This document shows, in pieces, positions 31,939 to 38,954 of a DNA stretch of 38,954 nt (positions within the stretch are counted from its first letter, which is position 1; each line of letters starts with the position of its first letter). The position numbers and the translations under genes were made by a program. Source of the stretch: a bacterium (GTDB lineage Bacteria > Bacillota_I > Bacilli_A > RF39 > UBA660); assembly GCA_030531905.1 (NCBI GenBank), contig JAUNMG010000004.1:30088-69041 (forward strand), written 5' to 3'. A model generated the notes under the pieces. It ran no database searches. It was not told the origin of the DNA and saw only the letters and a list, made by a program, of their open reading frames with translations.

Positions 31939-34935
31939 CTATTTACACTCCTTACCATTACATCCAAGTGTTGTGTTACGATTTAAGCTAGATACGTATT
32001 TATCGCTGTTGTCTAAGATTTTACTCTCATAGTAATACAAACCTATTTCTTTAACTTCATTCTTATTTGTACCATTATAGGAAGTATAACCATTTTTCTT
32101 AGCATAATTTCTTAATTCTTTGATATTTTCTTTTGTTAAATGGAATGAATATTCTATATCTCCACTGTATGCAGCTTCAGAATTATTTTTAGATTCCTTT
32201 TGAAGATTTTCAGCATACTTTCCTGGATCTATACCATATGATTTAGCTTTACTATTATCTTTTACTTTACTTGCCACTGTATCTTGAGCTGCGCTTGTCC
32301 AGTTAAATCCTACTTGATCACCACTACGTCCGGCAAATAGATTAGCTTGATCAACAGGTCTTAATCTAACATTATCAATTGTTGTATTACATTCAGCACC
32401 TTTACATTCAGTATTAACTGTATTATTTATAGCGTAGAAACATTGGATAGCATTTTTATCTTTTTCAAATCCCCAATTATACTTACCAAAATCTTGGAAA
32501 GAACCAAAAATATTATAAGTTGTCTTCTCAGTTACTGATCCAATTTTACTAGGATCACCTTTTTGATTAATTTTCCAATTCCACCACTGCTCGTTAACAG
32601 GAGCGTAATTATATCCAACACAATAGTAATTTGGTTTTTCTCTAACTATTGAAGTATCTCTAACTAACTCACTATGATAATACCTTCTTCCTGTTTTTAA
32701 ATCAATCCAAGTACCAGGGAAAGTAATAGTTGTTTTATAATGTTGCCAATATTTTACATTATCTTTACCATAACATTTACCATTGATACCATTATTAGGA
32801 TTCAAATTACATCCATCATAGGTTTGTTTATTATCCTCTAAATCTACTCCTATCAAAGGTATAAACATTTGTACATCACCATTAGGATTAGTACAAGTAT
32901 TTTCATTACTATTAGTATAGTTACTTGCTTCCCATTTAGATGCGTTATTATTTCTTTCATCTTCTGTAATACTTTTATTATCAGTAGATATATTAAATGA
33001 AGCTTCTCCTTCTTTACATACAGCTTTTGAAGTACAACTAGTTAAATTGGTTATTATGTAGTCATATCGGTCAGTATAATAGTCACGCAATGCCCTATCA
33101 TCACTTACACAATTTCCAGAAGAATTAGATTTAAATCCACAAACTTCATCGCATTTATAATGTTCTGTTCTTTGTCTTTTTATACCACCGTTATCAATTA
33201 TGTAAGTTCTTGCTTCTCCAAAACCATTTAGACCATTATTTACTCCATAGAAAGATTGAATAGTTTTTAATGCTACTTCAGGGCTTCTAAAATAGTATGG
33301 TGCTGCTCTTTTGATAGATTCTATCCAATCATCATTTGCTGGGCTCCATGTTGTTGGTGATACACCAACTGGTACCCATGTATGTGTGTACCATCCAATA
33401 CTTGTGTCTGCAGCTTTATAAGATCCCATTGGGTTTTCTTGTTTTAATCTATAAAATTCCTCTGCACAATGTGCCGAATTATTTTTTATTTCTCTATTAT
33501 TAGTACAACCACTAATATTCCTATATGGATCAGTACTAATTCTTGTTACACTACTTTTTTGACTAGTTTTATTATTAACAGTATTTTTTATAGTAGTATT
33601 GTCATTAGAATTGTTTGTTTTTTTGACTTGTTTCTTTTTATAAACTTTTTTATAACATTTATTAATACAACTTTGAGAATATTTTCCACCATCACATTGA
33701 TTTATACATGAGTCGAAATCCTCATTTGGTCCAGCCTGTGTCTCTTGTGCATTTCCACTACATATTGGAGTATAATCACAAATGTTAGGTGGTGTTGGCC
33801 AAGTTATATTTCCAGTATTTTCGGTTTTACAAGTAACCTTACTTTTTACTGTTATCTTGTATTGAAAACATAAACCAGCCTTTGTTGCAACAGGAGGATC
33901 ATAAGTTATTTGAATTTGTTCTTGACATGTAACCTTACATAAGTCATTTTGTACCTCTGCAACACGAGTATAATATTTCTTAGTTTCTTCAGAACTTTGC
34001 GTTTTAGCACATTTTAAAGTTGGAATTTTTGTTTTCTTAGTCTTTTCATCATACGGTAATAATTCATATTTTTGATTTGGATTTTCAATTTCTGCTGCAC
34101 TGGTTTCATATTCCCTATTATTATTTCGAGCAGAAAGAAATGCTAAGTACTGTTTATATGCTTCTAATGACTTTTTACGAACACTATCTATAGTGTCTTT
34201 AGTTACAGCAAATGATGATGAATATCCATCATAACAAAATGGAAAGCTTTGTTTCATTTTTTCATTATAACCTTTTATAGCTTCCTGAGTATCAAGGTAT
34301 GGCTTGTTATCCTTTATATCATATTTTGCTTCTTGCATAGCCTTGCAAGAACTAGTTGGATCCATATTAACATTTACATTAGAATTAATAGGGAATTTTT
34401 CTGAAATATATGCAGCTGTATTTTCAATTACTATTTTATTAGATGTATTTATATACACTCTACCAGCTTTACATGTTGTAATTGCCTCTGTCCCATTTTT
34501 TTTAGTATATCGTACTTCTAGTGTTTTTCCATTTTTGCCTATAATATAACCATCTTTATCTGCCTGTGGTTCGGCTACAAGAAAAATCGCATCACCTGGA
34601 CTTACATTTATTATCTTTTCATTACCAGCAGTATAATCAAATTTTGTAGGTTTAGCGTTCTTACCTAAAACTAAAGAATAGTCTGGAGAAGCTCCATCAT
34701 CAACGGCATATTTTATGTTCCATTTTCCTTCATTTGCCTTTATTATTATTCTGCTATTTTCGATATCAGCTGTAAGCATGTCTTTTCCAGAAAAAATAGC
34801 ATTTGAACAAGCCTCTGTTGCTGTTGAAACTTTAGCAGTAGTTTTTTGTTGTGCTTTAATATTGCAAGGAATAATTAACATAATAGCAAAAATAATAACC
34901 CCTAATTTTATTCCATTTTTTAAATTATGCTTCAT
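31939..34935 (-). CDS. Very large Cys-rich secreted protein of the Tad operon
   Basis: The 998-residue protein has a signal peptide (about 1-27, cleavage probably after 'NIKA') and no later membrane segment. There are many Cys, including 'FDSCINQC' and 'QSCINKCYKK', followed by a Lys/Asn/Thr-rich linker near the middle. There is no LPXTG-like motif or hydrophobic C-tail; it ends 'TTLGCNGKECK'. I recognise no enzyme domain. The start at 34935 has GGAGGG upstream and overlaps the end of the sortase gene by 11 nt; the longer frame is less likely. Large cysteine-bonded proteins in Tad loci are often adhesins or tip proteins, and I infer that here. Confidence 0.72.
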   Translation of the reverse strand: MKHNLKNGIKLGVIIFAIMLIIPCNIKAQQKTTAKVSTATEACSNAIFSGKDMLTADIENSRIIIKANEGKWNIKYAVDDGASPDYSLVLGKNAKPTKFDYTAGNEKIINVSPGDAIFLVAEPQADKDGYIIGKNGKTLEVRYTKKNGTEAITTCKAGRVYINTSNKIVIENTAAYISEKFPINSNVNVNMDPTSSCKAMQEAKYDIKDNKPYLDTQEAIKGYNEKMKQSFPFCYDGYSSSFAVTKDTIDSVRKKSLEAYKQYLAFLSARNNNREYETSAAEIENPNQKYELLPYDEKTKKTKIPTLKCAKTQSSEETKKYYTRVAEVQNDLCKVTCQEQIQITYDPPVATKAGLCFQYKITVKSKVTCKTENTGNITWPTPPNICDYTPICSGNAQETQAGPNEDFDSCINQCDGGKYSQSCINKCYKKVYKKKQVKKTNNSNDNTTIKNTVNNKTSQKSSVTRISTDPYRNISGCTNNREIKNNSAHCAEEFYRLKQENPMGSYKAADTSIGWYTHTWVPVGVSPTTWSPANDDWIESIKRAAPYYFRSPEVALKTIQSFYGVNNGLNGFGEARTYIIDNGGIKRQRTEHYKCDEVCGFKSNSSGNCVSDDRALRDYYTDRYDYIITNLTSCTSKAVCKEGEASFNISTDNKSITEDERNNNASKWEASNYTNSNENTCTNPNGDVQMFIPLIGVDLEDNKQTYDGCNLNPNNGINGKCYGKDNVKYWQHYKTTITFPGTWIDLKTGRRYYHSELVRDTSIVREKPNYYCVGYNYAPVNEQWWNWKINQKGDPSKIGSVTEKTTYNIFGSFQDFGKYNWGFEKDKNAIQCFYAINNTVNTECKGAECNTTIDNVRLRPVDQANLFAGRSGDQVGFNWTSAAQDTVASKVKDNSKAKSYGIDPGKYAENLQKESKNNSEAAYSGDIEYSFHLTKENIKELRNYAKKNGYTSYNGTNKNEVKEIGLYYYESKILDNSDKYVSSLNRNTTLGCNGKECK

Positions 34936-35695
34936 CTTTTTCACCCTCCATAATTTTTTTAATTTTATCATAGTTCTTTTTTTCAGTTACTTTATAATTT
35001 TTAACTATTTCTTTATCTCTAACAAGCCTTGCATCTACTACAAATGAATAATCTGTAGTATTTCCAAAAAATCTTGTACAGGTAACTAATGTAATTAATT
35101 TATCATTTTCATCTACATCAACATTAAAATCAAAATAACTATTTTTCTTTGTATATTTAATATACTCTTTCATCTTTTTATTACTTAAATTTGGATTTTT
35201 ATAATTAAGTTTTTTTCCTTTTTGAAAAGAAACTCCATATATTTTATATAAATAATCTTTTTTACCAACTGTATATTGAATATATTTATTTTCTTTTACA
35301 AAATCAGTATATATAAATGATAATAATTGTTCAAATCTTTTATGATTTTTATCTCTTATTAAAGGATTAGAAGAAACATTTAGAATATTGTGAGAAAATA
35401 TTGTTGTTTTCTTTTGAAGTGTTTTTTTATTAGAAAAGCTCCACCCTAATTCATTTGTAGCATCAGATACATCTGAATCATAGTAATATACAATTGGAAA
35501 ATCTATATCTGTTCCTTGAACTTTAATCCACCCAATTGCTTTTTCTCCATCAATCGTCCTAAATTTCTTTAATTGCTTTGTTCTTGATTCTATTTTGTAA
35601 TAGGGAAATAAATAGTTCTTAACACCTATTATTCCCCCTATTATTACTAGTAAGAGAACTACAACTAAATATATTTTTCTCTTATGTTTCTTCAT
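34925..35695 (-). CDS. Class B-type sortase in the Tad operon
   Basis: The 256-residue protein has a basic N-terminal membrane anchor (about 8-28) and a sortase core: 'AIGWIKVQGTDIDFPIVY', catalytic His102 in 'FSHN', catalytic Cys206 in 'ITLVTCT', then 'DYSFVVDARLVR'. The TLxTC motif and the long insert between the His and Cys segments are those of class B. In the best studied class B enzymes the catalytic Arg comes about ten residues after the Cys, in R-(L/F)-V-V; here that place reads S-F-V-V, and the nearest Arg are 208, 223 and 226. AGGAG precedes the ATG. Transpeptidase activity is therefore likely but not certain. Confidence 0.85.
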   Translation of the reverse strand: MKKHKRKIYLVVVLLLVIIGGIIGVKNYLFPYYKIESRTKQLKKFRTIDGEKAIGWIKVQGTDIDFPIVYYYDSDVSDATNELGWSFSNKKTLQKKTTIFSHNILNVSSNPLIRDKNHKRFEQLLSFIYTDFVKENKYIQYTVGKKDYLYKIYGVSFQKGKKLNYKNPNLSNKKMKEYIKYTKKNSYFDFNVDVDENDKLITLVTCTRFFGNTTDYSFVVDARLVRDKEIVKNYKVTEKKNYDKIKKIMEGEKDEA

Positions 35696-35707
35696 ATTTA
35701 TATACTC

Positions 35708-37495
35708 CTATTTAGTTAATGTATATGGACTGTATTCAGTACCAGAACCATCTTTAATTACTGCTTCTTTATTTATATAACCAACTAATCTTACACTATT
35801 TGAATATTCTGAATCAAATTTTGTTTTAACTATACCTAATGTCATTGAGTTTGAATAGTTAATATTACCTTTCTTAGAACTTTCTTGATACCATACACTA
35901 CTTTTTGTAGATGGTTGTGCACTATATAAATCAAATATACTTGCCTCTACAAATTTCAATGAATAGTTCTTTTTACTTGTTTCTTTTCCATATTTAATAC
36001 CGTTATCATAAGTTTTTATTTCTATATTTTTCTTAGTAAATAATGTTGTTTTTATATACTCAGAAGATTCATTAACTATTTTATATCCTAAATTAGTTTT
36101 ACGATTAGGATTATAATTACTACTTTTTTTATCATAAGTAGTATAGTAATTACCATTTCCTAATGAATCCATCATTATTACTTTAGTAGTACCATCTTCT
36201 AAAGTTTCTATTACTCTCCACTTATATCCAGAATATGATAAGTAAGTTCCTGTTTTTAATTCAGAAATCTTATCTCCTTTTTTATGAGTATTATTATTAT
36301 CTTTTAGTATATATGGATTTGTTTGAGTACCATCTCCAGATGATATTAAACTATCATTCTTAATATTTAAAACTGGCTTAACACTATATATTTCATCTTT
36401 ATTTATTTCTTTATATTCTTTTAAGCCACCCTCATTCATATTAAAATAACTATTTAGCCAAGATTCTTTATCTGATTTAGTATTTGATGTCCATGTCGCT
36501 ATTTGATTACTAATATTTGAAGTATTTTCACTATTTTTAGAATTATTTAAATCTGCTACTGAAAGCAATCCTACATAATTTTTCTTACCATAACTATTAC
36601 ATTTAGTATAATTAGTAGGATCATCCACTTTTTCATTACACCATTTAGATTTAACTATATATTCTTTAGCACTATCACTTAATTTTTCATAAAAATAATT
36701 ATTTAACCAAGATTCAATTCCTTCATAATTAACTGATGCTAAACTATCTGTTGAAACTATTTTTACACTCTTGTCGCTATTAATTCCAACCATCTTAAAT
36801 AAAATACCATCAAGCATTACATAATTATCAGTATGTGAACCCTTATATATTTTTGTCTTATCAGTATTTTTACTTACTATATTATTAAGTGTTTGAATTA
36901 CTTTTATAACTCTTGTCTTTACAGTTTGATTATCTAGACTATCACTTATAGTATAAGTTACTTCATAAGTACCAACTTTATTGGTATCTACTTTTGAAGA
37001 ATCTATTTTTACATTATTAACATCTATTTTTCCATCTGTATCATCTATTACACTCTTTACACCTTTTTCACTATATTTATTTCCTTGATATATAGTAATA
37101 GAATCTTCATCATTTAAAGTTATTACAGGTCCATTATGATCTGTTTTTGATTTAAAAATACCACATTCTAAATAAGCATCATATTTATAACCATCACTTG
37201 TTTTACTAACTCTAACCCAAGATGAATCAGTATTACAATACTTATTTGTATAAGGAGCTCTTAAATCTTCTTTTACAAAATCTTTATCATATAAAGTTTG
37301 TAATGATACTTTTCTAATCTTATTTCCTGTTGGAAGCATATTAGAATTAATTTCAAAATATCTTTTAGTAGAATCAACTAGTTCTTTTTCCATTGATTTA
37401 AACTTTAATAATGGATTAATGATTATAAACCATAATAACAATACAATTACAAAAATTGTAATTATTAATTTTATTTTTTGATTATTCTTTTTCAT
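35708..37495 (-). CDS. Bitopic pseudopilin-like protein with Ig-like and repeated C-terminal modules
   Basis: The 595-residue protein starts the Tad operon. It has a basic leader, a membrane segment (8-28), a helix 'DSTKRYFEINSNMLP' with a Cys pair (87 and 111), then an Ig-like domain (about 118-200, 'YQGNKYSEKGVKSVIDDTDG', 'GTYEVTYTISD') of the DUF5011 type. Two modules follow, ending 'GDGTQTNPYIL' and 'GSGTEYSPYTL', the second with 'YSGYKWRVIETLEDGTTKV'. The single module of the last T4SS protein in this window ends the same way, and the helix and Cys pair match too. GGAG precedes the ATG. I infer a surface-exposed stalk or tip anchored in the membrane, possibly a bridge between systems. 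Confidence 0.75.
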   Translation of the reverse strand: MKKNNQKIKLIITIFVIVLLLWFIIINPLLKFKSMEKELVDSTKRYFEINSNMLPTGNKIRKVSLQTLYDKDFVKEDLRAPYTNKYCNTDSSWVRVSKTSDGYKYDAYLECGIFKSKTDHNGPVITLNDEDSITIYQGNKYSEKGVKSVIDDTDGKIDVNNVKIDSSKVDTNKVGTYEVTYTISDSLDNQTVKTRVIKVIQTLNNIVSKNTDKTKIYKGSHTDNYVMLDGILFKMVGINSDKSVKIVSTDSLASVNYEGIESWLNNYFYEKLSDSAKEYIVKSKWCNEKVDDPTNYTKCNSYGKKNYVGLLSVADLNNSKNSENTSNISNQIATWTSNTKSDKESWLNSYFNMNEGGLKEYKEINKDEIYSVKPVLNIKNDSLISSGDGTQTNPYILKDNNNTHKKGDKISELKTGTYLSYSGYKWRVIETLEDGTTKVIMMDSLGNGNYYTTYDKKSSNYNPNRKTNLGYKIVNESSEYIKTTLFTKKNIEIKTYDNGIKYGKETSKKNYSLKFVEASIFDLYSAQPSTKSSVWYQESSKKGNINYSNSMTLGIVKTKFDSEYSNSVRLVGYINKEAVIKDGSGTEYSPYTLTK

Positions 37496-37558
37496 AAAAA
37501 ATCTCCAATCTTAATAATAATATTAACCCACCTGAAATACTTTCTCTATCTATGAATT

Positions 37559-37586
37559 ATTATATCATATAGAGATAAATTGTCAA
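37559..37586 (-). promoter_or_regulatory. Strong promoter of the Tad operon
   Basis: The minus strand carries a perfect TTGACA (plus 37581-37586), 16 nt, and a perfect TATAAT (37559-37564) preceded by TGA, an extended -10. It lies 63 nt before the first ATG. From here eleven same-strand genes follow with small gaps or overlaps to the terminator at 25845. Confidence 0.88.
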
Positions 37587-37596
37587 TTAAATCAAG

Positions 37597-37623
37597 AAAA
37601 AAAACAAGAGAAGAGTTTCTCTT
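37597..37623 (-). terminator. Intrinsic terminator after the right-edge membrane protein
   Basis: AAGAGAA pairs with TTCTCTT (plus 37606-37612 and 37617-37623, 4-nt loop) and the minus strand continues with G and eight T. It overlaps the stop codon of the right-edge gene and insulates the Tad promoter just downstream. Confidence 0.85.
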
Positions 37624-38954
37624 ATTTAATTTTATATGAATACCTTTTATTTCTTATAGTATAAACTATATTAACCTCTTTCATATTTTCAATATTATCT
37701 GGTACTTTTATATACAAATATTTACCTAAATAATCTTTATTTTCTAAAAGATTAACAATACTTAATGATCTATAAAATCCATCAGTATCTATATAATTGA
37801 CTTTAGCATATTCTTTAGTAAAATCTATTAATTCTCCTCCTTCATAATCTGGAGATGTAAATTTAATTATTAAAGCTTTATAACCATTAACAACATTATA
37901 ATTCTTACTTATAATTGAACAATTATTATCTTTATTACAACTTTCTATATTATAGTTAATACTATTCGAATAAGAAATATTTTCATAAGTAAATTCTTTT
38001 GATACATCTAAACTATCAGTATATTTTAAAGTCTCTGTCACTTTTAATTTTTTTTCTTCTTCTAATTTTGAAACATCAACTAAATCTAATTTAATTTTCC
38101 TTAAATAGGAAGTATTACCTTTATATTCTTGATAATATAAAACAAAGTTTTTATAATTAATATTTTTATCAACTTTAAATATTAAAGCAAAATTCTTTTT
38201 TTCACCATTCTTAATTTTTTCAAGTGGAAAACTATTACCTATATCAGAAAATAATTTACTATATGTGTTTCCTTGAAATGTATAATTATTAGCTCCACTT
38301 ATAATATGAAAATCATTTCCATCAAATTTTCTACTTATTCCATTATTTATAACGGATATATTTAAAATTACAAAAGCACTATTATCTTCAATAATATTTC
38401 CAGCTTTATCTTTCGTTGTATAATAACTTTTATTAATTGACATTGTATAGCCATTAACATTAAATGTATTATTTTCTTTTATTACTTTATGTTCTACTCC
38501 AAAATATACATATGATTTATATAAAATAACAATTACTATGATAGTAAAAATTAAATTACATATATATTTATGTTCTTCGTAAATATATCCTAATGTTCTT
38601 TTTGTTTTTTTAATTAATCTTTTTATTGAATTTTTATCAAAATTAACATTTACTTCAAATTCTTCTCTATCCTCTTGATTTAATTCTAAAAATTCTTGAT
38701 CTGCACTAAAGTTAAATTTTTTTAAATCGAGTCCCAAAATTCTTATTATTAATATTAAGAAAACTGGATATTGAAAGAATATCGCTATAGATAGGAAACT
38801 ATTCAAAGCACGTATTGTAGTTGTAGATAAACTTCCATCATAGGTGTTATAAAAGTTTGTTATAAAAGAAAATATAAAAAATAGTGCTATATACTCTAAA
38901 ATAGGAATTAAATATAATTTCCAAGGTTTTTCTTTTCTTTTTAGAATAATTACT
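37622..38954 (-). CDS. Polytopic protein with large external domain, 5' end outside the window
   Basis: The frame stays open to the right edge, so this is a partial gene: upstream of an in-frame TTG at 38806 it continues with 'KPWKLYLIPILEYIALFFIF' and further hydrophobic residues. The visible part has at least two N-terminal membrane segments, an acidic cytoplasmic loop ('DQEFLELNQEDREEFEV'), a third membrane segment ('IFTIIVIVILYKSYVYF') and about 270 external residues with beta-rich 'AFVILNISVINNG' and 'KNFALIFKVDK', which resemble DUF4352-like Ig folds. I do not recognise the family. It has its own terminator and is not part of the Tad operon. Confidence 0.75.
   Translation of the reverse strand, partial: VIILKRKEKPWKLYLIPILEYIALFFIFSFITNFYNTYDGSLSTTTIRALNSFLSIAIFFQYPVFLILIIRILGLDLKKFNFSADQEFLELNQEDREEFEVNVNFDKNSIKRLIKKTKRTLGYIYEEHKYICNLIFTIIVIVILYKSYVYFGVEHKVIKENNTFNVNGYTMSINKSYYTTKDKAGNIIEDNSAFVILNISVINNGISRKFDGNDFHIISGANNYTFQGNTYSKLFSDIGNSFPLEKIKNGEKKNFALIFKVDKNINYKNFVLYYQEYKGNTSYLRKIKLDLVDVSKLEEEKKLKVTETLKYTDSLDVSKEFTYENISYSNSINYNIESCNKDNNCSIISKNYNVVNGYKALIIKFTSPDYEGGELIDFTKEYAKVNYIDTDGFYRSLSIVNLLENKDYLGKYLYIKVPDNIENMKEVNIVYTIRNKRYSYKIK

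Noticed and set aside
6632..37495. Integrative conjugative element with defined ends
   Set aside because: No relaxase, integrase, tRNA gene or flanking direct repeats were found; the T4SS alone does not establish an ICE.
1..38954. CRISPR array, tRNA or rRNA genes
   Set aside because: I saw no regularly spaced direct repeats and no cloverleaf or ribosomal RNA-like sequences on either strand.

Overview
The window is strongly AT-rich and dense with genes, which have Gram-positive-style Shine-Dalgarno sequences (AAGGAG, GGAGG) and sigma-A-like promoters. TGA is used as a stop (for example the ATGA overlap at 14540-14543), so the code is standard rather than the Mycoplasma code. A class B-type sortase, a SpoIID/C39 wall hydrolase, a PrgI-type protein and a Tad locus without a secretin all point to a single-membrane Firmicute. 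The overall character suggests an uncultured low-GC Bacilli or Mollicutes-relative of the gut; that placement is inference. Almost every gene is on the minus strand. There is no gene-free stretch longer than 300 bases.

Layout, left to right. 1-100: a CIRCE operator with an overlapping promoter that fires off the left edge (a heat-shock operon must lie there), then a terminator. 98-6574: housekeeping and unknown genes (membrane-anchored unknown, PflX-like radical SAM protein, GNAT-like protein, plus-strand unknown, two small unknowns, RmuC, a TVP38/VTT membrane protein, a rhodanese). 6632-18449: a type IV secretion (T4SS) operon, read right to left: two VirB2-like pilins, a VirB6-like protein, a PrgI/VirB3-like protein, VirB4 split into two genes, a bitopic SpoIID + C39 wall hydrolase, a bitopic protein with FG-GAP-like Asp motifs, a VirD4 coupling ATPase and a bitopic pseudopilin-like protein. 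18537-25730: a surface-glycan cassette: an FAD oxidoreductase, GT-C-type polytopic membrane proteins (two divergent relatives, one of them frameshifted) and a tandem-duplicated GT-C pair. 25875-37495: a Tad (tight adherence/Flp-like) operon, again read right to left: pseudopilin-like Ig protein, sortase, very large Cys-rich secreted protein, small pseudopilin, CpaB, TadA, TadB, TadC, Flp-like pilin, TadE-like protein, TadZ/CpaE-like protein. 37622-38954: a membrane protein gene that runs off the right edge.

How it fits together. Two envelope machines, a T4SS and a Tad pilus, sit side by side with glycan genes between them. Each carries a bitopic protein of the same unusual plan: an N-terminal membrane segment, a pilin-like helix with a Cys pair, and C-terminal modules ending in G-x-G-T-x3-P-Y. 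In both operons the pilin gene or genes have their own promoter and are followed by a strong hairpin, which should give the pilin a higher dose than the motor parts. No relaxase, integrase or attachment site is visible, so the T4SS looks like a resident surface or protein-transfer machine rather than an obvious conjugative element. No prepilin peptidase is in the window, so pilin processing must be done by a protein encoded elsewhere or must be unconventional.
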